The notes below the pieces were generated by a model. The model was not told where the DNA came from. It worked only from the letters and a program-made list of their open reading frames with translations, and did no database searches. Below, in pieces: positions 45,284-55,066 of a stretch of DNA of 64,000 nucleotides. The stretch spans positions 1,384,438 through 1,448,437 of the forward strand of contig NZ_LMUS01000006.1 in NCBI RefSeq assembly GCF_009765835.1, given 5' to 3'. This DNA comes from Granulicella sp. L56 (GTDB lineage Bacteria; Acidobacteriota; Terriglobia; Terriglobales; Acidobacteriaceae). Both the position numbers and the translations under genes were made by a program. How positions within the stretch are numbered: position 1 is the first letter of the stretch; each line of letters begins with the position of its first letter.

Positions 45284-47209
45284 ATGGAGCAATATTGGAA
45301 AAACTCGAACGTCATGTTCGGCGGCAATAAAAGCAAACACGCTTGCATCACCGCATTGCTTCCAGGAGTAATTGCCTTGTTCAAATCAGTGTCCCCGATC
45401 GCCCTAATTTTAGGTTTATTGATAGCGTTTCCTCTGGAGGGTCAGTCTCCCACATCTCCAGCGCCCATACCAACTGGAGGCGCGAGTACAGGCGGAATCT
45501 TTCCCGCTGTTCATGATGCGAAGCATCAGCCTATTACGGCTGGCGGCTTCGTATCCTCGGGCCCTAGAATTTTTGAGGATGTAACGCAACATTCCGGTTT
45601 AGGTTCGTGGATTCAAAGAATGGGGAATCCAGATAAGCGCTACATCATAGAGACGGACGGTTCCGGGGTTGGCTTGCTTGATTACGACAACGATGGTTGG
45701 CTCGATATCTATTTGGTAAACGGATCAACCTACGAGGCGTTAGCAGGAAAAGCTAATCCACCGCATGCTGCGCTGTTTCACAACAACCACGACGGCACAT
45801 TTACCAATGTGGCAGGCCACGCAGGAGTTGAGAATGACCGGTGGGGCTTCGGCGTGGCCATCGGAGACTACGATAATGATGGCTGGCCAGATATTTATGT
45901 CACAAACTTCGGTGAAAATCGCCTCTATCACAACAACCATAATGGTACGTTTACGGATGTAGCCGTCACCGCCCGCGTGGCCTTGTCTAATTGGTCTACA
46001 GGAGCAACATTTGGCGATTACGACGGCGATGGCAGGCTCGATCTTTTTGTGCCCGGCTATGTTCATTACGACGTGGCGAATCCACCCCAGTCTGGAACGG
46101 ACGCGGCATCGTTTCATTATTGCCAATTTCGCGGTACAGATGTCTCCTGCGGGCCGCGTGGCTTAAAAGGTGAACAGGACCATCTCTTTCACAATAATGG
46201 GGACGGCACCTTTACGGATGTCAGCAAAAAAGCTGGAGTAGGGGACGCTCGGGGCAACTATGGATTTACTGCTCTTTTTGCCGACCTCAATGGGGATGGC
46301 AAAGTAGATCTTTTCGTAGCCAACGACTCCACGTCCAATTATTTTTATGCCAATCAGGGGAACGGAACATTCGCAGATGAAAGTTATTCTTCTGGATTGG
46401 CTGTCAATGGAGATGGGCGAGAGGTGGCTGCCATGGGACTGGCCGTTGGGGACTACCTCAATACGGGAAGGCTCGATGTAGCAATCACCGATTTTTCCGA
46501 TGACTACGATGTCCTCTTTCGCAACGACGGAAGCGGGATGTTTACAGACGCCAGCGCTGCTGCAGGGCTAGTCGAGGCTACAACCCCATTTCTGGGCTGG
46601 GGAATTGGTTTCTTAGACTACGACAACGATGGATGGAAAGATCTTTTCATGACCAACGGCCATGTATACCCAATCGTCGACCGGAACGACTGGGGCACAA
46701 GCTATGCAGAAAGGCCGCTTTTACTGCACAATCTGCACGGCCACGGCTTTGAAGAAGTTCCTCCTGTTACGAATACGGGGCTGGCTATCGTCACATCCGG
46801 ACGCGGCGCTGCATTCGGGGATCTGTTCAACGACGGGAAAATTGACGTAGTTATTAATAACCTTGATCACGCACCGACGCTTCTCCGCAATGTCTCAAGC
46901 GACCGTCACTGTTGGGTTGAACTAAAACTCATCGGTGGTCCACGAAGTCCTAGGGACGCTATTGGAACCTCTGTTTATTTGACTGCAAATGGCATACGAC
47001 AACGCGGGGATGTGTTGAGTGGTGGCAGCTTCATGTCCTCCAATGATCAGCGAATCCATTTCGGACTTGGAAATGCACAGCAGATTAGTTCCGTCGAAAT
47101 CCATTGGACAAGTGGACTTACAGAACATGTGATACTTCCGGGCATCAATCGGATATTCAGGATCGAGGAAGGAAAAGGGATCGTAACGCAGTTCCCCAGG
47201 TCGGAATAG
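45284..47209 (+). CDS. FG-GAP/VCBS repeat protein with C-terminal ASPIC/UnbV domain (CRTAC1-like)
   Basis: This is a 641-residue protein. The hydrophobic segment (PIALILGLLIAFPLEGQS, ~38-55) is a signal or anchor; the start could also be ATG 45314. Repeated calcium-binding-like FG-GAP loops are visible: DYDNDGWLDIY, DYDNDGWPDIY, DYDGDGRLDLF, DLNGDGKVDLF, DYDNDGWKDLF and FNDGKIDVV. They alternate with F-x-N-x-D/H-G-T-F strands, giving an integrin-like propeller (~85-540). The last ~95 residues (WVELKLIGGPRSPRDAIGTSVYL...) are the ASPIC/UnbV domain. The product is probably extracellular or surface attached. It is divergent from the TPR gene, with 273 bases between starts. Confidence 0.88.
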   Translation: MEQYWKNSNVMFGGNKSKHACITALLPGVIALFKSVSPIALILGLLIAFPLEGQSPTSPAPIPTGGASTGGIFPAVHDAKHQPITAGGFVSSGPRIFEDVTQHSGLGSWIQRMGNPDKRYIIETDGSGVGLLDYDNDGWLDIYLVNGSTYEALAGKANPPHAALFHNNHDGTFTNVAGHAGVENDRWGFGVAIGDYDNDGWPDIYVTNFGENRLYHNNHNGTFTDVAVTARVALSNWSTGATFGDYDGDGRLDLFVPGYVHYDVANPPQSGTDAASFHYCQFRGTDVSCGPRGLKGEQDHLFHNNGDGTFTDVSKKAGVGDARGNYGFTALFADLNGDGKVDLFVANDSTSNYFYANQGNGTFADESYSSGLAVNGDGREVAAMGLAVGDYLNTGRLDVAITDFSDDYDVLFRNDGSGMFTDASAAAGLVEATTPFLGWGIGFLDYDNDGWKDLFMTNGHVYPIVDRNDWGTSYAERPLLLHNLHGHGFEEVPPVTNTGLAIVTSGRGAAFGDLFNDGKIDVVINNLDHAPTLLRNVSSDRHCWVELKLIGGPRSPRDAIGTSVYLTANGIRQRGDVLSGGSFMSSNDQRIHFGLGNAQQISSVEIHWTSGLTEHVILPGINRIFRIEEGKGIVTQFPRSE

Positions 47210-47337
47210 CGCCAATCAACTCGAAGCCCCGAATCAGAACGCATGGGGTTGGGTTACATGAGGTAGTGATGCTCTCGGCCGACTCCTGCAGTTTGGTTTC
47301 ATCGAAACTGCGCCAGGGGTTGCTGGTTGACTCGTAG

Positions 47338-47639
47338 ATGGTCGATGGCGAGATATTAAATGCGCTGCTGTTCTACATAGTGCCTCCATGGGGCGGGTGG
47401 GGATGTGCGGGTCGGCTACATTGCCTTGCGAGGATCGAGGCCATCCTGGATCTGGATCCTACGACTCTCATCATCGTCGATGAAGCCGAACGACTGACAA
47501 TAAACAGCATGGAACAACTCCCTTCCATCTTTGATAGAGCGGCCTCGGCATGGTGCTTATCGGCGTGCCGGGAATTAAAAAGCGTGTCGCTCGGTACCCG
47601 CAATTCTTCTCTCGCATCGGCCATAGCCAGCGATATTGA
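47338..47639 (+). pseudogene. degraded TniB/TnsC-type AAA+ transposition ATPase
   Basis: A frame from 47338 reads LDLDPTTLIIVDEAERL, a Walker B motif with the helix that follows, then [13 protein letters not shown]. After a frameshift at about 47548 the next frame gives [25 protein letters not shown] and stops at 47639. This sequence order is typical of TniB/TnsC-like ATPases. The Walker A region and the C-terminus are absent, so the gene is dead. It has the same orientation as the TniA remnant 18 kb to the left. Confidence 0.7.
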
Positions 47640-48351
47640 AATTTTCAATGGAAACGGGGAGGGGGAGTGCATCAGTAATGGTGGCCAGAGAAAGCTTCGA
47701 ACCGTCGCTAAAATGGGGAGGCGGCTCGCAGTGATTATTTTGTACCAATTTTGTACCGCCGAGCCGGGAGAGGTGGCATTTTCGGAATTCTTGTCATTGT
47801 ATTTTCTGTAACTTACAGAACTAAAACACCCGTGGAAAGAACGATCCCGTCTCTGGCCACCACATTTTCAACAACTTACAAAACCGTCAGTCCGCGTTTT
47901 CATTCCAATTGGCACGGAGGGATTCGCCTATTTGCAGGCGCGGACTGACGCTTTGCAATTGTGCACACCTGAAGTCGTGCATTACCACTTACGTGCTGGC
48001 GACTGGCCGCGTAGGCGCTTTTAACCTGACACGAAAGCATCGGAAGGAATGTGATCGCCAGTATCGGGGAGATCGTGGTCGCTATTGGCTAGCCGGCATC
48101 ATGGCTCTGATTTGCTGCGTACCAGCTTCTGCGTTATTTGTCATGGTCACACGCTCTCTTGAAGAGCCCTTAGCCTGTCGGAGTACTTGCGCTTGAGGAT
48201 TTTACTTGAGTAACCCAGGCTGGCTGTGGACCAGCATGAACCGAGTGACTCATGTGTCATTTCATCCCAACAGGGCAGGGACGAAAATCTAATACGAGCC
48301 GGGACCGTAACGGCCTTGTAAATAGCGGCCGGCGCCATTCGCAAATTGATT
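47640..48351. other. intergenic/decayed region after the TniB remnant
   Basis: No coding frame with protein-like composition is seen in these 712 bases. A tandem ATTTTGTACCA/ATTTTGTACC lies at ~47739-47759, and a 12-bp inverted repeat lies at 47885-47950. This is probably mobile-element debris. Confidence 0.45.
47885..47950. repeat. perfect 12-bp inverted repeat
   Basis: CGTCAGTCCGCG (47885-47896) and CGCGGACTGACG (47939-47950) are exact reverse complements separated by 42 bases. No gene lies between them. Confidence 0.7.
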
Positions 48352-49470
48352 TCAGCCCGCTTTCTGTCGGAGATCGCGATAGCTGGGAAACCCAGGGATT
48401 CCCGTCGCCTGTGTGGCTGCTCGCACGATTGCTGTAGCTAGTACTTCGGCGGCAATAGCTCCTATTGCACTGTGGTTTACATGCACTGAGCTTTTGCCGG
48501 TTGCTGCGGCAAACAACGTGTCGCCATCCCAGAGCGTATGCACCGGGTTGATGGCACGCGCCATCCCATCATGTGCCATCTGCGCGACTTTAGTTATCTG
48601 CACCCGATCCAGTTTTGCGTTCGTGGCTACGATGCCAATCGTCGTGTTCGTGTGTGACTCGGCAGGCAATTCGAGCCCATAGCCCTGTTTGAGCTTCTCA
48701 ATCGTATTGAGAAATCCTCCGTTCTTTAGATCTCTTGCTCCCGCGATGATCTTTGCAATCGAGGGATCGTAGACATCGCCGACCGCGTTCACAGCAACGA
48801 TAGCCCCGACGTAGACGTCCGTGTTCCCCACGCGAAGGCTGGCTGTTCCCAGCCCAGTTTTCATGGCGGCCTGATTGCCGAAGAGTTTGCCTACCGTCGC
48901 TCCAGCGCCGGCGCCAACATTTCCCTCCGCAACCGGACCGGTTGTGGCTGAAATCGCAGCCTGATAGCCGGCTTCGGCATCAGGGCGTATTTTGTTGTCG
49001 CCTATCTCAAGATCGAAAATGATAGCCCCTGCGACCTGCGGCACAACCGCGCCTTGCAGATGCACGCCGTGCCCCTGTGCTTCCAGATAGCGAGTTACGC
49101 CTGTGCCCACGTCAAGACCAAAGCCACTACCGCCGGAGAGGAAGAGAGCCTGCGTTTCGCCTGTCGGATGGATCGGCGTCAGCGATTCGGTACCACGGGT
49201 CCCTGCCGCTCCACCGCGCACATCGAACCCTGCAACCGAACCCGGGTCGAGGATCAGTACGGTGCAACCGGCAGGACGGAGTTTTTCCGTGTAATGGCCG
49301 ACTCGAATACCCTGCACGTCGGTGACGCTGCCCGCGCTCTGGTTGGTCAGCAGGCTTTGATCTGTCCGAGCCGCGACGGCCTCTTGGGGAAATATTCCTG
49401 TGGAGGTAAGCCCCGCGCTCGCGGCGCCGGTCACCAGCAATGAAGCAAATTCTCTACGATTCAATGTCAT
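48352..49470 (-). CDS. P1-family (S58, DmpA-type) aminopeptidase/D-esterase, Tat-exported
   Basis: This is a 372-residue member of the self-processing Ntn-hydrolase-like peptidase family S58/P1. A Tat-type leader (LNRREFASLLVTGAASAG) is present. Family motifs are VTDVQGIRVGHYT (~50-61), LFLSGGSGFGLDVGTGV (~109-125), GNVGAGAGATVGK (~183-195), IVAVNAVGDVYDP and HTNTTIGIVATNA. In the last, the Thr276/Thr277 after Asn is the expected autocleavage point and nucleophile. AHDGMARAINPVHTLWDGDTLF completes the signature. Activity on N-terminal residues, beta-amino acids or D-amino acids is possible. It is 30 bases downstream of the frameshifted small exported gene on the same strand. The ATG has AAAGGGA immediately before it; TTG 49464 would have better spacing. 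Confidence 0.9.
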   Translation of the reverse strand: MTLNRREFASLLVTGAASAGLTSTGIFPQEAVAARTDQSLLTNQSAGSVTDVQGIRVGHYTEKLRPAGCTVLILDPGSVAGFDVRGGAAGTRGTESLTPIHPTGETQALFLSGGSGFGLDVGTGVTRYLEAQGHGVHLQGAVVPQVAGAIIFDLEIGDNKIRPDAEAGYQAAISATTGPVAEGNVGAGAGATVGKLFGNQAAMKTGLGTASLRVGNTDVYVGAIVAVNAVGDVYDPSIAKIIAGARDLKNGGFLNTIEKLKQGYGLELPAESHTNTTIGIVATNAKLDRVQITKVAQMAHDGMARAINPVHTLWDGDTLFAAATGKSSVHVNHSAIGAIAAEVLATAIVRAATQATGIPGFPSYRDLRQKAG

Positions 49471-49500
49471 TCCCTTTCATTGCTGTAATCGAATCTCTCT

Positions 49501-49970
49501 TTATTCATTGGCCGTGAGCGCGACCACATGGATCGGCAGGTCCCAGTGGACCAACGTCAACTCCCATCGCTGCTGCTCGTCCGCCTTGAACTGTTTCTGG
49601 TTGGGGAAGAGCTGCTTCGCTATCACCTCTTCGGACCGTCCCTCCGGAGCGACTGGCCCCTTGTACTCGATAATGACGCGATAGTCCCACCGCGCATCCT
49701 CACTGGTGTGTAGGCTGGGCGCATAGATGGCGTAGTCCTTCACATAACCGAGCTGCTTCTGTTTATCCAGAATGGCGACCTGGTATTCCGGAAGATGTCC
49801 AGCCATTCTTCCTGGTGGCCCCACTTCACCCGGTAGACCCATTCGACGATGTAGGGCTTATCCGAAACGCTAGTTGTTGACGCTGCTGATTGGGCAGCAA
49901 CAAATTGAAAAGGACAGGTCAGAAGGAGCAGCAGGGTCAACCCAGCAATGCTCTTGCGCCTGGATGTCAT
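49501..49970 (-). pseudogene. small exported protein gene broken by a single frameshift
   Basis: ATG 49970, with AGGAG 6 bases upstream, opens a signal peptide (IAGLTLLLLLTCPFQFVAAQ). It continues YIVEWVYRVKWGHQEEWLDIF and then runs into a spurious tail ending at 49740. The other frame picks up at about 49800 with YQVAILDKQKQLGYVKDYAIY and runs to the stop at 49501. One missing base near 49800 restores a ~156-residue protein. The family is not recognised; its short beta-rich body resembles dimeric alpha-beta barrel proteins only loosely. This could be a real lesion or a sequencing error. It would be cotranscribed with the P1 peptidase. Confidence 0.75.
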
Positions 49971-50052
49971 AGAGGACTCCTCGGTTCCGTGTCGACGCGG
50001 CGAGTTCTTATCGCGTTGGTAACGTCAGAAAGAGAGCCAGATTGAATTCTGA

Positions 50053-53000
50053 ATGGATCTTCGGTTCGATCCATTAAATCTGCCCGCTTCGCATTGCGCT
50101 GAGCGGGCATTTGTCGAACAAGGATTCTTCAGTCAGTCACAGAATCCGAAACTGAATCTGAGCGACGCCCAGCGAACCACGACCCGCTCCTCTACCGAGA
50201 TTGCGTATCTGCCAAACCAGACGCGCAACCCGCAAGGGCTCGTCTTCCTGGAGCCGGCGGTCACACCGATGTATAGCCCTCGTGGACAAAATGCCAGCCT
50301 TGTTGCTATCTCCGGCGCGCAGACCGGGCAGATCGCAGCATACGGCGGCGGAGGACGCGCCACTGCTTACTCACTTGACTACACCGACACCAACGACTGG
50401 GAGTTTGGCGGATTTGCCCTGGGCACACAGCCATCGATCGATATGATCGCTGAGTTCAAAGTGCTAACAGGCGTCTTCCCCGCGGAATTCGGGCTCGAAT
50501 CATCGAACGTCGTCGCCATTACAAAGAGTGGGACGAACACCCTGCATGGGGAACTCTACGACTTTGTCGAGAACGACGCCCTCGATGCACGCGACTACTC
50601 GATACCACGGGCAAGGCAACACCCCTCAAGCAAAACATCTATGGTTTCAATCTGGGTGGTCCGGTATGGCGCAATCACACGTTTCTCTTCGGCGGTTACG
50701 AAAAGACAACGACACGCGGTGCAGGCACCATCGTTCCTCTCCTCCTTCCGAACACGAATGCGCTGGCACTGGCACTGGCACTGGCACTGGCACTGGCACT
50801 GGCACTGGCAACAGATCCCATCTCGAAGCAACTACTGCAGACACTTCTGCCCTCGATTCCTCAGCCGTCCGCATCCAATCCGACCGCTCTGACCACTACC
50901 GTGAACCAGCTCTACACGGGGCCGGGCGATAGCTACCTCTACCTGATCCGGGGAGATCACCATTTCTCCAACGCTCACTCCCTTGGAGTCCGGTATCTCT
51001 ACAGCAAAGGCAGCACGGTTCTTCCTTATCCGACCTTCGGCGCTCCGGTCGGCAATGGGGCGTTTCTTTCAACAGGCACGCACAGCGTGAATATCTCCGA
51101 CACCTATATCTTCAGCAACAACAAGATCAATGAACTCCGGCTCGCCTATGGACGATCGATTGGCGAACTGCCCCCGCAACAGAATCCAGCAACGCCGCGC
51201 TTCAACGTCACAGGAGCCATCAATCTCGGCGATTACCAGGCATTCCCGCAGGGACGCATCTTCAACGTCTATCAGATCAACGAGGCTTTCAGTTGGATTC
51301 ATGGCAGGCATTCGATCAAGTTCGGCGCCGATGTCCGCTATGTGCAGGATCAGTCGTCGAACGTCTCGAGCGGCCGCGGCATTTATACCTTTCCCAGTCT
51401 TCCGAGTTTCCTTAATGGGACGTTCTCTCTGTATTCGCAAACATTTGGTGCGACGACGCGCAATTACCGCGTCTGGATTCCAGGCTTCTTCGTGCAGGAC
51501 GAGTGGAAGGCCCTTCCGACTCTGACCATCAGTGCCGGACTCCGCTATGAACCACAAGGTTCCTTGACGGAAGCGCGCGGCCTGCTGTCCTTGCTTGATC
51601 CATCCCTGCAAGGCGTCTCAATTGGTGAGGCGGGCATTGGCCCGCTGGGGGCATTTCGCCACGGGAATACCGGCATCAAGGCAAACTATGCGAACCTTGA
51701 GCCACGGCTGGCATTTTCCTGGAATCCCGGCGCCGGGCGCGCAGTCATTCGCGGCGGATACGGTCTGATCTTCGACGATTTCAATTTCGCGTTGCTGTCG
51801 AACATCCGTGTGGGACCGCCTTTGAATTACTCGGTACAGCTTCCCGGACCGTCGGGCAGCAATAGCTTCGACGCGCTTGTAGCTGGAACCGCTCCGATCC
51901 AGACTGCCACTCAGCAACAGATCGGAACCTTCGGCGCACTCAAAAACTTCGGGGCCATCACTACCGTGCCGAAGAGCCTTGCGAATCCATATACCCAGAA
52001 CTTTACTCTGGGGGTGCAATACCAGATCACTCCAAAGACGGTTGCCAGCGCGGATTACCTGGGAAGCGTTACCCGGAAGCTCACAGATCTCTCCTCGCTC
52101 AATAGCGTACTGGCGGCCAACCGCCCGGCTCCAGCTACGAGCGTGGCGGATGAGGCAAACAGGCTGAGCCAGTTCCAGGCAGCAGTGGCGGCCGAAAACG
52201 GCGCAGGCAACAACCGTATCGATCCCCGTTTTAATCAGACAGATCAGTATCAGGCTGCCGGCAGCTCCAACTACAACGCTCTCGCAGTGCAGCTCAAGCA
52301 GCCTGTACTTTATGGACTGGAAGCGCAATTCGCTTATACCTGGTCCAAATCGCTCGACGATGACTCCGACTTTAACCTGGCGCAGGTTGGGCAGGACCTG
52401 AGCTACCCGCAAGGGCAGGGAGCGAACTTCCGCCGCCTGGAGTATGGCCCATCGGACTTTGACATCACGAACCGTATTGTCTTCACGACGGTCTGGCGCC
52501 TGCCCTTCTTCGTCTGACAACGTGGCTTCACGGGTCATCTGCTCGGCGGCTGGAATTTCACCACCATCGAGCAGTGGCAGAGCGGCGTGCCAGCCAACAT
52601 TCAAAACGGCACGTGCCTCGGCATTACGGATGTGAACATCGACGGCAACACAGCGAACGGACAGGACAACACGCGCGCCAGCCTCAGGCCGGGAGGCGTG
52701 AACTTCAAGCTGAGCAAAGCCCACACCATTCTGAACTCAGGTACAACGGCAACGACGAATCCAATTCTGAATACGCAGAACCTGAAATATGTGCCGACGC
52801 TGCTCGGCAACACGGGCACGCTCGGCAGAGACATCTTCCGCATGCCCTCGATTGCGAATGCAGACTGGTCGCTCGCCAAGGATACGCATCTCTTTGAAGG
52901 CGGCTTTCTCGGCAGTGGACCATGGAACCTGGAATTGCGCGCCGATGCTTTCAATATCTTCAATATTCCGTTTGTAACCGCAACGGGGAGTAACTGGAAC

Positions 53001-53084
53001 ACTCTCTCAAGCGGAGCATTTGGTCTTGCCAATACAGCGGGGAGTACACGCAAGATACAAATTTTCGCAAAACTAACGTTCTGA
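50053..53084 (+). pseudogene. decayed TonB-dependent receptor (N-terminus lost, frameshift, nonsense)
   Basis: The signal peptide and carboxypeptidase-regulatory domain are missing; homology begins inside the plug (AYLPNQTRNPQGLVFLEPAV). The frame breaks near 50602, where loss of one base converts an expected DYFDTTGKATP into DYSIPRARQHP. It resumes as GFNLGGPVWRNHTFLFGGYE and runs through the barrel to a TGA at 52515-52517. The same frame then continues as GFTGHLLGGWNFTTIEQW to ...KIQIFAKLTF at 53084. Three separate lesions make this a pseudogene. It carries the CTGGCA array and keeps a perfect terminator-like hairpin downstream. Confidence 0.85.
50763..50810 (+). repeat. hexanucleotide microsatellite, 8 x CTGGCA
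   Basis: Eight perfect CTGGCA units encode (Leu-Ala)8 in the barrel frame of the decayed receptor, between NTNA and TDPISKQ. Because the unit is 6 bases, gain or loss changes protein length without shifting frame. Confidence 0.95.
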
Positions 53085-53093
53085 AAAGAGAAC

Positions 53094-53126
53094 TGGCTCC
53101 CATGGGCAGTCAGGCCATGGGAGCCA
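53094..53126 (+). terminator. terminator-like hairpin after the receptor pseudogene
   Basis: TGGCTCCCATGG and CCATGGGAGCCA form a perfect 12-bp stem with a 9-base loop, 9 bases after the pseudogene stop. Only a weak T-rich stretch follows (CATTCTAT). The GGGAGCC core is shared with the terminator at 28388-28419. Confidence 0.6.
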
Positions 53127-53183
53127 CATTCTATCTACGTGCTGAAAAAATTGTGCGATATGCCTCGAAAGACTATCCCTCGG

Positions 53184-53768
53184 TTATGTCGTAATTGCCG
53201 GCTTGGGAGTTAGCGGGTTCGTGACATTTTGTAGATTGGCGGCAACGTATCCGTCTCGGGCAACCATCTTGCCACGCTGACGATAGAGTTCGGAGTCTTG
53301 CGGCTGTACGGTGGCGAGACCATCTACATAGCGGTTATACATACAGAAAGCCGCTGCGATGAGAACAGTGTCATGAATTTCAATGTCGGTGGCGCCTTCA
53401 TTTCGAGCTCGCTGCACGTCATCGGACGTCACTTTTTTGCCGTCCTGCTGCACCTTACCGGCGATAACCAAAAGCGCTTTCAGCTTGGATGAAACTTTGG
53501 CCGAGTGAAAATCCTGCTTAATACAGTGGACGAGGTCTTCATCGCCATCGAGGTGGGCCGCTGCGATGGCCCCATGAATCGATTGGCAGTAGTGGCAATC
53601 GTTCTGTGCGGAGACATAAGTTGCAATGAGTTCGCGCTCGCCTGGTGTGAGCGAGTTGGGATGACGAAGCAGCACTTCGACAAGCTCATTGAGTGGTTTG
53701 GAAGTCTCGGGCCGGAAGGCCATGGGTCCGCGAATACCGGGCAGATCGGGAAGTGCGATGTGTGGCAT
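53184..53768 (-). CDS. carboxymuconolactone decarboxylase/AhpD-like peroxidase-related protein
   Basis: This is a 194-residue all-helical protein of the AhpD/CMD superfamily. The redox motif is CHYCQSIH (Cys58, Cys61, His65), with an upstream Glu46 in the GERELIA proton-relay position. TDIEIHDTVLIAAAFCMYNRYVDG is typical of the uncharacterised peroxidase-related branch. ATG 53768 follows AGAGGA. It is the last gene of the TBDR, 4Fe-4S protein, MFS series, 20 bases after the MFS stop. Thiol-dependent peroxide reduction or electron delivery to the upstream 4Fe-4S enzyme is conceivable. The latter is speculation. Confidence 0.9.
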   Translation of the reverse strand: MPHIALPDLPGIRGPMAFRPETSKPLNELVEVLLRHPNSLTPGERELIATYVSAQNDCHYCQSIHGAIAAAHLDGDEDLVHCIKQDFHSAKVSSKLKALLVIAGKVQQDGKKVTSDDVQRARNEGATDIEIHDTVLIAAAFCMYNRYVDGLATVQPQDSELYRQRGKMVARDGYVAANLQNVTNPLTPKPAITT

Positions 53769-53788
53769 AGTGTCCTCTTTTTGAAAAG

Positions 53789-55066
53789 TTAGAGTGTGGT
53801 TACGGAAGCACTGACCGGTATTTCCGTCACAAGTGCAGAGTTAGATTGATGTTGGGGATAAGGAGGAAGCGCAAGTTGCATTATGGCTGCAAGAAAGCAC
53901 GGCAGCGCGAACAGAGCGAAGGTCATGGGCAGATAACGACCAGCCGTGTCGAAGCAATGTCCCATCAGCACGGGGCCGGTCGCGCCGCCGATGGCATACG
54001 CCGTCCATGTCAGACCATAGAGAGTCGAAAAGCGCGCCCGGCCAAAGTACTTCGCGATAAGGTAAGGCACAACATCCGCCTCGCTCCCACCGGCAAACCC
54101 AAGCAGAAACGCTCCTGTCAGTCCAACCGGCGCGATCGCCGCGTATGCCAGAACCACCACCCCGATGCCTGCGAGAACAAGACCCGCAAGCGAAACCAGC
54201 GGCGCGAAAATACGATCCAGCAGGTATCCCGTCGTCAGCCTGCCGGCAATGCTCGAAATGCCCAGCATTGAAAGCGCCAGCGCTGCGCTGCTCGCATTCA
54301 CGCCGCGGCTGGTAAGCAATGCGGCAAGGTGAGCGATCGCAGCATTCGCGCTGAACGCAGCAAACATCACCGGAACCGCAATCAGCCAGAAGACGCGCGT
54401 GCGCAGAACAGCACCTACTCCGCCATGGAAGACGACAGGCTGTGCCGGTATTTCCGCAGCGGCGCGATTCCGCACCAGGAGTGCCGTCAGGGGAAACCCG
54501 AGCAGCGCCAGCGCTCCAAGCACAAGGTACGAGGCCCGCCAACCATGCATCGTCATTACATGCTGCGCAATTATGGGCAGAAAGATCGAGCCAGTCGCAC
54601 TGCCGGTCAGCATTACCGCAATCGCCAGTCCGCGCCGCTCTTCAAACCATGTCAGCACAGCGCGCGAGTAGGCAAGCTGTGCTGTGCCGTTACCCACAAT
54701 GCCCAACAGCAGATAGGTTGTATAGAACTGGATGATGTGGCCGCGCAGCAGTGCCAGCGAAGCGATACCGCACGCGAAGACGACAATGCTCGGCAGGATT
54801 ACACGGCGCGGCGGCAGCTTGTCCAGCAGGGTTCCAATCGTTGGCGAGCACGCCGCCACCGTCAAAGCCGCAATCGCAAAACCACGCGAGATCGCCTCGA
54901 TCTTCCATCCGAACGTGTTGTGCAGCGGCGTGATGAAAAGACTGAACGTGTACGGCACCACGGCCGCGAAGCTCACCATGACGCCAACAAACGCGGCGAA
55001 CGTCACCTTCCATCCCTGATAGCCGAGCGAATTTTCAGAGGCATTTCTGTTAGTCACGGCTTTCAC
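53789..55066 (-). CDS. MFS transporter, monocarboxylate/oxalate-formate antiporter-like
   Basis: This is a 425-residue major facilitator with 12 predicted helices. The start is GTG 55066 with GGAG 4 bases upstream, and it overlaps the end of the 4Fe-4S gene by 17 bases. Family features are GYQGWKVTFAAFVGVMVSF in helix 1, GFAIAALTVAACSPTIGTLLDKLPPRRV (split loop 2-3 motif), WFEERRGLAIAVMLTGSATG and GGSEADVVPYLIAKYFGRARFSTLYG. The last resembles the OFA/MCT branch. It probably moves an organic anion, either the product or the substrate of the neighbouring 4Fe-4S protein. Confidence 0.9.
   Translation of the reverse strand: MKAVTNRNASENSLGYQGWKVTFAAFVGVMVSFAAVVPYTFSLFITPLHNTFGWKIEAISRGFAIAALTVAACSPTIGTLLDKLPPRRVILPSIVVFACGIASLALLRGHIIQFYTTYLLLGIVGNGTAQLAYSRAVLTWFEERRGLAIAVMLTGSATGSIFLPIIAQHVMTMHGWRASYLVLGALALLGFPLTALLVRNRAAAEIPAQPVVFHGGVGAVLRTRVFWLIAVPVMFAAFSANAAIAHLAALLTSRGVNASSAALALSMLGISSIAGRLTTGYLLDRIFAPLVSLAGLVLAGIGVVVLAYAAIAPVGLTGAFLLGFAGGSEADVVPYLIAKYFGRARFSTLYGLTWTAYAIGGATGPVLMGHCFDTAGRYLPMTFALFALPCFLAAIMQLALPPYPQHQSNSALVTEIPVSASVTTL

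Noticed and set aside
47910-47945. tRNA-like GGAGGGATTCGCC segment
   Set aside because: It resembles a T-arm but no acceptor stem, anticodon arm or cloverleaf can be drawn around it.
48352-49470. Suspected loss of the catalytic residue in the P1 peptidase
   Set aside because: The HTNTTIGIVATNA motif keeps the Thr expected after the autocleavage point, so the enzyme looks intact.
50763-50810. CTGGCA array as a possible CRISPR or tandem regulatory array
   Set aside because: The unit is 6 bases with no spacers and it lies inside a coding frame, so it is a microsatellite.
51618-52724. 368-codon minus-strand ORF opposite the receptor pseudogene
   Set aside because: It mirrors the barrel codons and has no recognisable motif. 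The plus-strand frame carries unmistakable TBDR barrel sequence.
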